DNA of 64,000 bases from Thermococcus henrietii (GCF_900198835.1 NZ_LT900021.1:558001-622000); one strand, 5' to 3'. Shown: positions 16,987-24,946, numbered from the stretch's first letter. The notes: generated from the letters alone by a model not told the origin. Numbers and translations are program-made.

Positions 16987-17661
16987 TTAAAACTTTTTTA
17001 AAAGTTCGAGCAAACTTGAAGTTTTTAAAATATCGTGAAGCGGAAATGGCCCGGCACCTGTCAATCTTCCCATAAACCCCGCGAGGTCGAAAACGTGGTC
17101 AACCCTCTCAATAACCCCAACGTCGGCCGTTGCAACGACCTCAAAAGCCTTGAGCTCGTGGTCAGGACTTTTGACGAGCCTGACCTCCCCGGGAACCCCA
17201 AACTCGTCAAGGAGTTCCTCCGTGAGCTTCCTAACGACCCCGCTCCCCGGGTTGTTCTTCCCGTAGAAGAAGACCGCATCCCCTGGTGAAAGCTCCACCA
17301 AGGCCGAGACAATGAGTCTCAAGTTGTTCTCGGTCTCCCCGTGCGGTCTGTACTTTCCCCGGTACTCTAAATCCCTGATGAGACCGTCCTCGCAGAGGAT
17401 AGCCCTCCCCGTGAGGAGCGATTCAAGGGTTATGAGGACGTTGAAGCCGTCTATTCCAAGAACCCGGCTCCTAATCTCCTCCGGCCGAAGGAGCTTTCGC
17501 TTAACTTCCTCAATCCAAGAATCAGAAAAGACGCATCTCGCGAGGAGGTGTCTCTCCTCCTTCCTCAGCCTGTAGTGGTTGGCCACGAAGTCCAACGCAA
17601 CGCTCTTCCGGTATCCCCTGTTGAGGAGGTACTTAAGGTCTCTGTACGCCTCAGCCAGCAT
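16987..17661 (-). CDS. DUF434-family protein
   Basis: 224 residues. The first 60 are helical (LAEAYRDLKYLLNRGYRKSVALDFVANHY). A core follows with VLGIDGFNVLITLESLLTGR, CEDGLIRDLEYRG and GDAVFFYGKNNPGSG. This matches my memory of the archaeal COG2454/DUF434 group. The DGFN motif and later acidic residues faintly resemble NYN/PIN nucleases, but this is not secure. ATG 17661 has no obvious ribosome binding site. It lies 20 bases after the HD-domain gene and is probably in its operon. Confidence 0.6.
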   Translation of the reverse strand: MLAEAYRDLKYLLNRGYRKSVALDFVANHYRLRKEERHLLARCVFSDSWIEEVKRKLLRPEEIRSRVLGIDGFNVLITLESLLTGRAILCEDGLIRDLEYRGKYRPHGETENNLRLIVSALVELSPGDAVFFYGKNNPGSGVVRKLTEELLDEFGVPGEVRLVKSPDHELKAFEVVATADVGVIERVDHVFDLAGFMGRLTGAGPFPLHDILKTSSLLELLKKF

Positions 17662-17681
17662 GGTGGAAAATGGGGAAAGCT

Positions 17682-18458
17682 TCAGATAACCTTTTCGAGG
17701 GTCTCGCCGTCCTTGCCGGTGTGAATCCTGAGCCTTATCTTGCCGGCCAGCAGGGAGCTCTTGACCTTCTTCGTCAGAATCTCGTCCACCTGGAAGATTC
17801 CTGCCGGGTGCTTCATCCATATCTCGATGAGTATCGGCTGTCTCTCGTCGCCCTCCCTTATCTCCACGCGCTCTATTGCCAGGGCCGAGACGGCGTGTAT
17901 GTCAACGCGGTCCTTCTTGTGGACGAGTCTGCTCCTTCCTGCCTCCATGTCACAGCCGTCAGCGATGGTGACGAGCGAGCCCTCTATCGTCGTGCACGGC
18001 ACGTGCTCGTCGTGGGTGTATATCGCGTTGAGCGTCAGGGCCTTGAGGAGTAGCGGGTCGCGCCTCTCGAACTCCCTCACGAGCTTCTCGACTATCGGCT
18101 CGGCTAAGAAAACGCTGAACTCGTAGTGGTTTATCCTGTGTATCATGTTGCCGATGTCGTGAAGGAGCGCTCCGAAGGCGACGATGAACTTGCTCCACCA
18201 GTGGGGCTTTCCGAGCTTCTCAGCCGTCGTCTGGATTCCGAACTTTCTGAGGATTCTCAGCAGTTCCAAAGCTCTCCTCGTCGTCAGGAGGACGTGAACC
18301 GGCCCGTGGTCGTTGAACTGATAGACGTTAAGCACTATGTAGTTGGTGGTGTCGAAGTAGTAGTGGTACTCCCTGAAGGTTCTTTCGTAGGCCTCGAAGA
18401 GCCTGTCGTCGTCGAGGAGTTCCCTAATCTCCTTCAGAAGTTCCTCCTCAGTGTACAT
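17682..18458 (-). CDS. HD-superfamily phosphohydrolase
   Basis: 258 residues. Metal-binding HD signature: FNDHGPVHVLLTTRRALELL (His51 region), then FGALLHDIGNMIHR (His100-Asp101), then YTHDEH and IADGCDMEAGR further on. It fits the archaeal COG3294 group, predicted to hydrolyse a phosphate ester or nucleotide; substrate unknown. The ATG at 18458 follows GGTGGGAGA. Upstream gene of a likely two-gene unit with DUF434. Confidence 0.8.
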   Translation of the reverse strand: MYTEEELLKEIRELLDDDRLFEAYERTFREYHYYFDTTNYIVLNVYQFNDHGPVHVLLTTRRALELLRILRKFGIQTTAEKLGKPHWWSKFIVAFGALLHDIGNMIHRINHYEFSVFLAEPIVEKLVREFERRDPLLLKALTLNAIYTHDEHVPCTTIEGSLVTIADGCDMEAGRSRLVHKKDRVDIHAVSALAIERVEIREGDERQPILIEIWMKHPAGIFQVDEILTKKVKSSLLAGKIRLRIHTGKDGETLEKVI

Positions 18459-18620
18459 TCTCCCACCCAAGGGCCAAACGGCGGGGAGAATTTAAGGGTT
18501 TTGAACGGGATTCGGTGAAAAAAGCTGGCGTTTGCGGGGCGGTTTTGACGTATCTGCTCAAACTCAATTTTGAGAAGTTTTTATAACCCTCTACGTTGAA
18601 ACCTCACTGGGGTGTGTAAG

Positions 18621-18848
18621 GTGAAGCTGAAGGTTGTGCTTGAACCCCAGCCTGAAGGTGGGTACGTTGCGTACGTTCCCGCGTTGCCCGGTTGCGTGAG
18701 TCAGGGTGAGACCGTAGAGGAGGCTCTCAAAAACATTAGGGAGGCAATAGAGCTGTACCTTGAGGTAGCTGAAGAGATGAAGCTTCAAGAGACCCTGCGC
18801 GAGATAAAGCGCAAGAACAACGTCCAAATTGCGGAGGTTTCAGTGTGA
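18621..18848 (+). CDS. hicB: HicB-type antitoxin
   Basis: 75 residues. Typical HicB partial RNase-H fold: VVLEPQPEGGYVAYVPALPGCVSQGETVEEALKNIREAIELYL. It would neutralise the HicA mRNA interferase encoded next. There is no separate C-terminal DNA-binding domain of clear type, only a basic helix. Start taken as GTG 18621, six bases after GGGGTG; GTG 18612 is an alternative. The stop overlaps the hicA start. The hicA gene is frameshifted, so the antitoxin may now be an orphan. Confidence 0.85.
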   Translation: MKLKVVLEPQPEGGYVAYVPALPGCVSQGETVEEALKNIREAIELYLEVAEEMKLQETLREIKRKNNVQIAEVSV

Positions 18849-19071
18849 GGCTCCCGCGTGATGTTTCGGGGCTTGAGCTTATAAAGCCCTCCAGAAACTG
18901 GACTACAAACCCGTAAGACAAAAGGGCTCTCACGTCGTTCTCGCCAACGATTCGGGCAAGATAGTCGTTGTTCCTCTCCCCAAGCGCCTTAAAACTGGCC
19001 TCCTGAAGGCCATAATGCGCGAGGTTGGTATAACAACGGCCGAGCTGTTGGAACTGCTTGATGACCCGTAA
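18845..19071 (+). pseudogene. hicA: HicA-type toxin gene with one-base frameshift
   Basis: Opens with GTG 18845, giving RLPRDVSGLELIK, then goes out of frame at about 18884-18889 and stops 24 codons in. Reading one base back, the frame continues ALQKLDYKPVRQKGSHVVLAND, then VVPLPKRLKTGLLKAIMREVG and a TAA at 19069. Adding one G (AAGGCC for AAGCC) restores a normal 75-residue HicA with its double-stranded-RNA-binding-like fold and the active-site His in GSHVVL. Length 227 bases confirms a single missing base. The rest is intact, so the lesion is recent, or it is a sequencing error. Confidence 0.85.
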
Positions 19072-19488
19072 TCACTCAAGCATGCCTTCGAGCTCAAGTA
19101 TCTTCCTCGAGCGGAGGTAAACCACTGGAACACCCCTCTCGCGGAGGCGCTTCTTCAGGCCCTTGTCGTTGGTGCAGACTATTACCCTCTCGTTCTTGAC
19201 GGCGAAGTCGTAAATCTGGTCGTCTATCGGCCTCCTCCCGAACTCCCCGATTTCAACGGTCTCGAAGCGCTCAGCCAATTTCTTCGCCATCCTGACCGCG
19301 AGCAAATCTCTTCCTCGCGTCTTTTTCTCGATGACGTCGAGTTCTTCGAGAACCACGTTTGGAACGACGATTTTGAACTTCACGTCAAGGATTCTGTTGA
19401 GCTCGGAAACTATGTCGACCCCGAACTGACCGGGGACGAGGAGAAAGTTGGTGTCTGGAAGGACGAGCCATTCTCTCCTATGGGCCAT
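19072..19488 (-). CDS. PIN-domain protein of the Fcf1/Utp24 type
   Basis: 138 residues. PIN nuclease acidic residues visible: LPDTNFLL (Asp12), VLEELDVIEKK (Glu near 49), PIDDQIYDFA (Asp near 88) and VCTNDKGLKKRL (Asp near 106). It matches archaeal COG1412, relatives of the ribosome-biogenesis nuclease Fcf1. ATG 19488 follows GGTGGTCGCG. It lies just downstream of the aIF2-gamma gene in the same direction, fitting a role in rRNA maturation. Confidence 0.85.
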   Translation of the reverse strand: MAHRREWLVLPDTNFLLVPGQFGVDIVSELNRILDVKFKIVVPNVVLEELDVIEKKTRGRDLLAVRMAKKLAERFETVEIGEFGRRPIDDQIYDFAVKNERVIVCTNDKGLKKRLRERGVPVVYLRSRKILELEGMLE

Positions 19489-19517
19489 CGCGACCACCGG
19501 AAAGGAAAGAGAAGAGG

Positions 19518-20744
19518 TCATTCCTTTATGAAGCCGTAGCCGATGAGGCGCCACCTTGAGCCGACCTGCCTGCTGATGGCAACCCTGTCTCCGACCTCAG
19601 CGCAGACGGGAATCTGGAGCTTGAGCTCGACCTCATCCTTACCGAGCCCGGTGACGAGTCCCATCGTTCTGGCGGTGCCAACGTTGAGGAGGAGGACCTC
19701 CTTCCTCTTGATGGGTTCGACCTTGAGCTCGTCCTCGGTTCCAACGACGCGCTCAAGCAGGTGGACTTCGAGGCGGAGCTCGTCCCACACCGGGGGCAGC
19801 TTTCCGGGCTTCCCAACGACGTTTCCGGCCATGAGGTCGCCCTTGGTGAGGAACGGGTCGAGCTTGGTTCCGACGCCGACGAGTCCACCGGGATAGGCCT
19901 CCTCGACGAACCTTCCTCCAGCCTGGAGCGAGACAATCTCGGTCGTTATCGGCTCGTACTTGATTCTGCCGTGTTCCTCGTAGGGAACGCCAGGACGAAT
20001 CTCTATCTCGTCGCCAACTCTAAGCTTGCCCTGGACTATCGAACCACCTATGACACCGCCGATGAGCTTCTCCGGCGGAGTTCCGGGCTTGTTGACGTCG
20101 AAGCTCCTAAGGACGAGCATCTTGGGCGGCTTGTCCGGGTCGCGCTCGGGAGTGGGTATGAACTTCTCTATTGCAGCGAGCAGAACGTCAACGTTCGCGC
20201 CGTGAAGTGCCGAAATCGGGATTATCGGGGCGTTCTCGGCGACGGTTCCGGCGACGAACTCCTTAATCTCCTCGTAGCGCTTCATAACGGTCTCCCTGTC
20301 AACGAGCTCAATCTTGTTGAGCGCTATAACTATGTTCCTGTTGCCGACTATCTGCAAAGCCATCAGGTGCTCCCTCGTCTGGGGCATGACTCCCTCGTTC
20401 GCCGCAACGACGAGAACGGCACCGTCCATGAGCGAGGCGCCGGCGAGCATCGTCGTCATCAGCGCCTCGTGACCGGGAGCGTCTATGAAGGAAACGCGCC
20501 TCTCAAACTCGGTCTCGGCGCCACAGTACGGGCAGACCGGAGAGGTTGAATACCTGCCACACTTCGGGCACTTTCTTATCTCCGCGTCCGCGAAGCCTAT
20601 CTTTATCGTGATACCCCTTCTCAGCTCCTCGCTGTGCGTGTCGGTCCATATTCCGGTTAGAGCCTTGGTGAGCGTCGTCTTTCCGTGGTCAACGTGACCT
20701 ACCATACCAATGTTAACCTCGGCCTGCCTAAACTTCTTGGCCAT
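19518..20744 (-). CDS. eif2g: Translation initiation factor aIF2 gamma subunit
   Basis: 408 residues. GTPase that, with alpha and beta subunits, carries initiator Met-tRNA to the small ribosomal subunit. G1 [13 protein letters not shown] near residue 12, G3 DAPGHEALM near 94, G4 LNKIEL near 149. A zinc knuckle [17 protein letters not shown] near residue 59 is specific to the a/eIF2-gamma lineage. It ends in the two beta-barrel domains. ATG 20744 lies after GGGGTGAGAGAG. In many archaea this gene follows rps6e directly; here 3.7 kb of unrelated genes separate them. Confidence 0.97.
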   Translation of the reverse strand: MAKKFRQAEVNIGMVGHVDHGKTTLTKALTGIWTDTHSEELRRGITIKIGFADAEIRKCPKCGRYSTSPVCPYCGAETEFERRVSFIDAPGHEALMTTMLAGASLMDGAVLVVAANEGVMPQTREHLMALQIVGNRNIVIALNKIELVDRETVMKRYEEIKEFVAGTVAENAPIIPISALHGANVDVLLAAIEKFIPTPERDPDKPPKMLVLRSFDVNKPGTPPEKLIGGVIGGSIVQGKLRVGDEIEIRPGVPYEEHGRIKYEPITTEIVSLQAGGRFVEEAYPGGLVGVGTKLDPFLTKGDLMAGNVVGKPGKLPPVWDELRLEVHLLERVVGTEDELKVEPIKRKEVLLLNVGTARTMGLVTGLGKDEVELKLQIPVCAEVGDRVAISRQVGSRWRLIGYGFIKE

Positions 20745-20839
20745 CTCTCTCACCCCTAAGCTTAGAAAGCGGGGACGTTTATTAAGGTTACCGAGGGGAG
20801 AAGAGAAAATTACGGGGCGCTTAGGATTGATGCAATCTA

Positions 20840-21152
20840 TTAATTGACTCCCTTTGAGATAAGAACTAGGATAAGCTCTACTATCAAGCTGATAAGTACA
20901 AAGTACTTCTTCTCAATGTTTATAACGAAGGACAGTCCAAGCCAGAGGAGAGTAAAGATTCCGAGTGTTATTACCTCTTTTCGCGATGCGTTTCCATCAA
21001 GGTATGACCCAAGAGCCGCCATAAAAACAATACCTCCAACTTGAATCCACAGCCACTGGTGATTTACTTCCCGCGGGAAGTTAAAGACAAAGGCCAGCAG
21101 GAAAAGGGGGAGAAAGTAAAGGATTAGGGAATATCGGTCCCCAGCGCATCAT
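20840..21152 (-). pseudogene. Small membrane protein gene, frameshifted at a G4 run
   Basis: The downstream frame encodes FLPLFLLAFVFNFPREV and a further stretch ending [12 protein letters not shown]: three to four helices but no start codon until an internal ATG (21022, a 60-residue remainder). A well-placed AAGGTGAGACC followed by ATGATG at 21152/21149 lies just upstream in the other frame. Removing one G from the GGGG run at about 21137-21140 joins MRW to DRYSLILYFLPL and gives about 103 residues. So either the gene is broken or the base call is wrong. Last gene of the accessory island's distal unit. Family unknown; small immunity-like membrane proteins are a possible comparison. Confidence 0.6.
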
Positions 21153-21161
21153 GGTCTCACC

Positions 21162-21641
21162 TTAAAGTGGGATTGGTATAATTGTCCAAAATGTCACTAT
21201 TGCCAAGGTTGGTGCGGTAATGTATGCAATTAATTTTCTTTTCTTTGCCTTCAAATTTTTAGAGTAATATCTGAGTAGTCCAATGACGAGAAGGATAAAC
21301 CCCACAAGCAACAACAGTTGCTCTAAAAGAGTCCTTAGTCCTATCTCCGAGGGAAGGCTCAATCGGAGCACTGCACTGCTGAGTCCTGCAATTGCCAGTG
21401 GAGTTGAACAAAGCGCGTAAAGCTTAATGGAAGGCACTTTCTTCAAGACCAGATTTAAAACTCCAAGTAAAATTAGTGATTGCAGGGTAAATCTAAGTCC
21501 GTTAATCAGCAGGGGCAACCACAAACGGGACAGGGGAGCATTGAAAATCCTGAGCAGGTAATAAAAGCCAACAAGCTGGTATGAGTATGTTATCTCTCCC
21601 AGCATCCAGAGGATTACTATCCATTTAACTATCTTTTTCAT
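21162..21641 (-). CDS. Polytopic membrane protein, unknown family
   Basis: 159 residues with about five hydrophobic helices and a short basic loop (KNLKAKKRKLIAY) before the last. No recognised motif. Start ATG 21641 is preceded by GGAGGTCAGAAG, a strong site. It overlaps the preceding membrane protein gene by 17 bases and is ten bases upstream of the frameshifted one. Part of a run of small membrane proteins behind the secreted protein at 22001, so a role connected with that protein is likely but unproven. Confidence 0.7.
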   Translation of the reverse strand: MKKIVKWIVILWMLGEITYSYQLVGFYYLLRIFNAPLSRLWLPLLINGLRFTLQSLILLGVLNLVLKKVPSIKLYALCSTPLAIAGLSSAVLRLSLPSEIGLRTLLEQLLLLVGFILLVIGLLRYYSKNLKAKKRKLIAYITAPTLAIVTFWTIIPIPL

Positions 21642-21963
21642 CTTCTGACCTCCTTTTTGTGAGTCCCCATAGTGCGAGTCCTGCCAGTACTGCGAGAACC
21701 CATGCGGGTTTGCTCCCGGCCACTATTCTGAGTAAGTCTCCCCTGTAATCCAGCCACCACTGGAGGTATTCCCCTCTGAACGCTCCATAACCGAGTACGA
21801 ATCCAACCGGCATTCCCGCCAGGAACTGAACGCTCGCCGGTTTCTCCGAGTAGTACTTCATTTGGGGCTTGATTATCCAGTTGAGCACCAAAACGACAAC
21901 CGCCAACCAGGGGTGAAGCACAGACAAAAACCCCTCCACAAAAAACACCCATCTTGCCCTCAT
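21625..21963 (-). CDS. Small membrane protein, unknown family
   Basis: 112 residues. Two or three helices (about 6-28, 48-60, 84-101) and a charged tail KRRSEDEKDS. No family recognised. ATG 21963 lies behind GGGGGGAATGCA. It begins 37 bases after the secreted protein gene at 22001 and overlaps the next gene, so all are one operon. Position directly after a secreted protein is where an immunity gene would be expected (inference). Confidence 0.65.
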   Translation of the reverse strand: MRARWVFFVEGFLSVLHPWLAVVVLVLNWIIKPQMKYYSEKPASVQFLAGMPVGFVLGYGAFRGEYLQWWLDYRGDLLRIVAGSKPAWVLAVLAGLALWGLTKRRSEDEKDS

Positions 21964-22000
21964 TGCATTCCCCCCATAAATTTAAAGGATGAATAAAAGT

Positions 22001-22681
22001 TCATTTCTCCATAAACAGTGCCACGTCAATAGTGACTCCGGATAAGAGGTAACCAATGGCACTCGCTAATCCCTCTGTACTGCCTTCTGTTACAAACTGC
22101 AAAATCTTTTTACCTGCCCAATTTGCTGCCTTCCCCACTCCTATTGCCCCCAAGAAGTTTTGGAGCCATGGCCAGTTTGTGTATCCCATTACCAATATTC
22201 CATGAGTGCCATAACCTGCATCAAACTTAACTTTTTGCTCCCACCATCCGCCAAAGCTGAACCAGCTACTGTACTCAGCGGTCAGAACTTTGAAAGTGTG
22301 GCCATTAACAGTGTATGTGTGAATATAATCTCGCTTAAAATGCTTTCCTTTGAATCCATTGGTATAAGTTGTCATATCTGGAAATATTGCTGCAGTAAAG
22401 TATCCACCCAGGGGTATCCATTTGAGCACTGTAACATGGATGGCACCTATTCCATTGTGTCTAATAACCACATACATCCTAATCTTGCCTAGTTGTGGTA
22501 ACCAATTAGTATCCCCTGCTATAACCCCGGGTCCCTTTAAGGATGTTGAAATAACAGCTCCAAGTCCTGGAAAGTCTTTAGGGCTTGGCTGGTTGTGGAT
22601 GGGTGCCGCCGCTGCACTTCTTGCCGTCACTTCAACCATCAGCAGTCCCAACAGGACTGCGAACAACGACTCCCACCACAT
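22001..22681 (-). CDS. Secreted protein of the accessory island, unit A
   Basis: 226 residues. Residues 1-25 are a signal peptide (LFAVLLGLLMVEVTA core, AAA cleavage region). The mature part is rich in aromatic residues and glycine, with no recognised domain, and ends in a hydrophobic helix (about 203-224). The signal peptide is almost identical to that of the secreted protein at 23192, yet the mature parts are unrelated. ATG 22681 has only a weak GAAGG upstream. Codon use and A+T content differ from the flanking translation genes. Could be a secreted antimicrobial or surface protein; function not known. Confidence 0.65.
   Translation of the reverse strand: MWWESLFAVLLGLLMVEVTARSAAAAPIHNQPSPKDFPGLGAVISTSLKGPGVIAGDTNWLPQLGKIRMYVVIRHNGIGAIHVTVLKWIPLGGYFTAAIFPDMTTYTNGFKGKHFKRDYIHTYTVNGHTFKVLTAEYSSWFSFGGWWEQKVKFDAGYGTHGILVMGYTNWPWLQNFLGAIGVGKAANWAGKKILQFVTEGSTEGLASAIGYLLSGVTIDVALFMEK
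22608..22681 (-). repeat. Signal-peptide-coding cassette, copy A
   Basis: 74 bases that match 24063-24136 at 69 positions (93 %). The repeat begins at the start codon and ends in the alanine-coding cleavage region. Similarity stops there: the coding sequences that follow are unrelated. This points to recombination at the signal peptide or to divergence or replacement of the mature part only. Confidence 0.85.
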
Positions 22682-22786
22682 GGGGTTTGCCTTCGTAAGG
22701 TTGTCTGCAATATCTTATTATCAACTTATTCTCATAAACTTTTTCTTTTATCCTTAGTACAGCCTCTTTTTTCGAGTAAAAATTTA

Positions 22787-22838
22787 TTCTAACTCGGATT
22801 TTCCGATTAGAACAGTTCAAAAGAAGCCTGAGTAAAAG
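22787..22838 (-). promoter_or_regulatory. Conserved 52-bp upstream block, copy A
   Basis: Begins with an inverted repeat TTCTAA-14 bases-TTAGAA. Here the inner bases also pair (CGG / CCG around TTTT), so it can form a hairpin. It ends with CCTGAGTAAAAG. It matches 24249-24300 at 41 of 52 positions with no gap. It lies 106-157 bases upstream of the unit A secreted protein gene, the same place as its partner, so it is probably a shared regulator site or a transcription end/start element. Confidence 0.6.
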
Positions 22839-22855
22839 TTTCGTGTTATCTTGGC

Positions 22856-23143
22856 TCATGTGCCGGTTCCCATGTGGGTCAACACTCTGTTCGTCACCCC
22901 TTCCATCCAGATGCCGATGATAACGAAAACCACCACCAGGGCAAGCATCCCGTACAGTTGAAGTTTCGATGCGTTTCCGGATTTGTAGGCATTGTAAGTT
23001 TTGAGAATCCCGAGCGTTCCAATCACCGCTAAGGAGATAGGTATCAGATGGTGCTTCACAAAGTACTCCCGTGAGTAAAAGAATAAAGCGAGGAAAAGAG
23101 CCGTTGTTCCGGCTATGAGCCCGTTCCAAACTCGAGACTTCAT
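22856..23143 (-). CDS. Small membrane protein behind secreted protein B
   Basis: 95 residues with three hydrophobic helices (about 7-25, 31-46, 62-81). No family recognised. ATG 23143 has the best ribosome binding site in the region, GGGAGGTGATATC. It follows the secreted protein gene at 23192 by 48 bases in the same direction, as the small membrane genes follow unit A. Candidate immunity or anchoring partner of that protein (inference). Confidence 0.7.
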   Translation of the reverse strand: MKSRVWNGLIAGTTALFLALFFYSREYFVKHHLIPISLAVIGTLGILKTYNAYKSGNASKLQLYGMLALVVVFVIIGIWMEGVTNRVLTHMGTGT

Positions 23144-23191
23144 GATATCACCTCCCCTCTGTTTATCGGGTCTCCTAAGAAACAAAAAACT

Positions 23192-24136
23192 TTATGCTAC
23201 CTTCACCCATCCCGTACCATGTGAGTTCACCCAGTCGTGGGCCACTTTGGATATAACACCAGCAATGTATTCATTAGTGTATCCAAGTTCTCCAGGGATC
23301 TCTATACGTGGAAGGAATGTATATTTCTTCCCTGTCTGTGCATTGTACCCGTAAACTGTGAAGGTGGACGCCATGTTGTATAGGGGGACCCATGGATAGT
23401 AATAGTCATTCTCAAGTACCATCCAAATGTACTGCCAGCCTGTGGACTCATAGTACTTGTCCATCTCGCTCGACTCATATGTGAGGGTAATGCCCACCGC
23501 CGTCAATGCTCCCCCTATCGCGATTGCTACTATGTTAGGGAATTTTATGAGGGTAGTTCCAAATCCTATAATCGCTGTCGCATATCCTGAAATTGTAGTA
23601 ATATCTCCCCACTTGTCGTAGAATTCTTGGGTTTTAGAGCCAGTATAGAGCCAGTTGAACTTGTCAATCTCCCCATATGTTACATCCCATCTCCACACAT
23701 GGACCTTTAGATAGTAAATTGTCACTTTGATTTGCTCCTGGCCTGAAGTGGGGATATAACGAAGTACATGTGGTTCTATTCCTGCAGATTGCATAAGGAC
23801 TGGATTGGGCGTTACTAAAGGTAAATAGTGATCTACCAGAAAAACTTGTTTTTGGTGAATCTCCAGCAGGAGTAGTAATGCATTCGGATTCTCACGCAAG
23901 AACCTTGCAAAGAGTTCTTGTACCGTTTTTGAATTCAATGGTGGCAGTTGGGCAGAATGTTTAGAGTACCATACAAGGAACTGTTCATCGAGTGTGCTCT
24001 GGTAGTTGTTAAGGGTATTCAACGTACACTGAAACGGCTGTTCTTTGGAGGGAATTTGTAGTGCCGCTGCACTTCCTGCCGTCACTCCAACCATCAGCAG
24101 TCCCAACAGGACTGCGAACAACGGCTTCCACCGCAT
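23192..24136 (-). CDS. Secreted protein of the accessory island, unit B
   Basis: 314 residues. Signal peptide 1-25 (PLFAVLLGLLMVGVTAGSAAA). The mature part has a helical first half, then at about 180-219 a Gly/Ala-rich hydrophobic pair (ISGYATAIIGFGTTLI and VAIAIGGALTAVGITL) that could insert into a membrane as a hairpin, then an aromatic-rich tail. No known domain recognised. Start ATG 24136 with GGTGGTGAACTCA upstream. Signal peptide and distant upstream block are shared with unit A. The hydrophobic hairpin is compatible with a pore-forming toxin, but this is only a shape argument. Confidence 0.65.
   Translation of the reverse strand: MRWKPLFAVLLGLLMVGVTAGSAAALQIPSKEQPFQCTLNTLNNYQSTLDEQFLVWYSKHSAQLPPLNSKTVQELFARFLRENPNALLLLLEIHQKQVFLVDHYLPLVTPNPVLMQSAGIEPHVLRYIPTSGQEQIKVTIYYLKVHVWRWDVTYGEIDKFNWLYTGSKTQEFYDKWGDITTISGYATAIIGFGTTLIKFPNIVAIAIGGALTAVGITLTYESSEMDKYYESTGWQYIWMVLENDYYYPWVPLYNMASTFTVYGYNAQTGKKYTFLPRIEIPGELGYTNEYIAGVISKVAHDWVNSHGTGWVKVA
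24063..24136 (-). repeat. Signal-peptide-coding cassette, copy B
   Basis: Partner of 22608-22681, five differences in 74 bases. It covers the start codon to the cleavage region of secreted protein B. Confidence 0.85.
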
Positions 24137-24248
24137 TGAGTTCACCACCCAACGGTTTTTGCAATAATTAATCTACAATTCACGCTTATAAGTTTTACTA
24201 TCGCTAATAATTACTCAGTTATTATTTCTTACGTTTAGTGTTGATATA

Positions 24249-24300
24249 TTCTAACTTTAGTTTTCCTTTTAGAACCCTTCGAGAGAAACCTGAGTAAAAG
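24249..24300 (-). promoter_or_regulatory. Conserved 52-bp upstream block, copy B
   Basis: Same inverted repeat TTCTAA-14 bases-TTAGAA and the same CCTGAGTAAAAG end, at the same spacing as copy A. It lies 113-164 bases upstream of the unit B start. A TATA-like AAACTTATAAGC (about 24183-24194) sits between block and gene. Inner bases of the inverted repeat differ from copy A, so the outer half-sites are the conserved feature, as for a protein-binding site. Confidence 0.6.
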
Positions 24301-24435
24301 AGCTGCATGGGGATGCAACTGGAGAAGTGTAGGGAAGACAAGAAGAACTCAACACTAACACTGTCATTAGACCAATCGTGAGATGCCTCTACGATTCAGT
24401 TGTTAGCATCATTAGTGGAATAGGGAGAAAGAAGC
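24301..24435. other. Gene-free stretch with a possible gene relic
   Basis: Lies between the accessory island and rps6e. On the plus strand a frame without a start codon reads IRPIVRCLYDSVVSIISGIG and on to KKLREL before a stop inside rps6e. The composition is protein-like but there is no start and no recognised family. It may be a remnant of what was carried in with the island, or chance. Confidence 0.3.
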
Positions 24436-24816
24436 TCAGAGAACTATCTTCAGGTTGACCTGGACGATGTTCGGGCTTATGGTGTTGCCGTGGACTGTCT
24501 TCTTCCTCCTCTCACCCTTCTCCCTGGGCCTGAATCCGGGTCCCTTGGAGAGGAGTATCTTAACCCTCCTCGGGCCGTGGACGTCGGGCCTCATGGGGAA
24601 GCCATCCTTGTCGGTTCCGCCGGTTATCTTAAGCTTGGCATCCTCCGGAATGCTCTCGTCGCCGAATATCTCCCTGAGGTTGAGTCCGAGTTCCTTCGCT
24701 GAGATTTCCTCGCCTATGCGCTTTCCTACGAGATTCTCTGCCTCTCCACCGGTTATCTCAACCTGCTTCGCTATACCGGTCTTCGGGTTCGATATAACGA
24801 GCTTGAAAGTGGCCAT
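24436..24816 (-). CDS. rps6e: Small-subunit ribosomal protein eS6
   Basis: 126 residues. [18 protein letters not shown] at the N-terminus, then [20 protein letters not shown] and [14 protein letters not shown] are the eS6 signature. Start ATG 24816 behind GGAGGTGGGAGGA; a longer in-frame start has no such site. It points toward the accessory island and aIF2-gamma in the same direction, so a formerly continuous operon is interrupted after this gene. Confidence 0.96.
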   Translation of the reverse strand: MATFKLVISNPKTGIAKQVEITGGEAENLVGKRIGEEISAKELGLNLREIFGDESIPEDAKLKITGGTDKDGFPMRPDVHGPRRVKILLSKGPGFRPREKGERRKKTVHGNTISPNIVQVNLKIVL

Positions 24817-24946
24817 TCCTCCCACCTCCATTCATCAGCGGGATTCATTGGGCTGAGCCCTTTCCCGAGCGGTCTTGAACGGAGCGTTTAAAAACCTTAC
24901 CGTGAAGCTTAAATATCATGGAGAAAACTCAAGGGCAGGTGATAGT

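Noticed and set aside
19761-20549. 262-codon frame opposite aIF2-gamma
   Set aside because: Antisense shadow of a strongly conserved GTPase gene.
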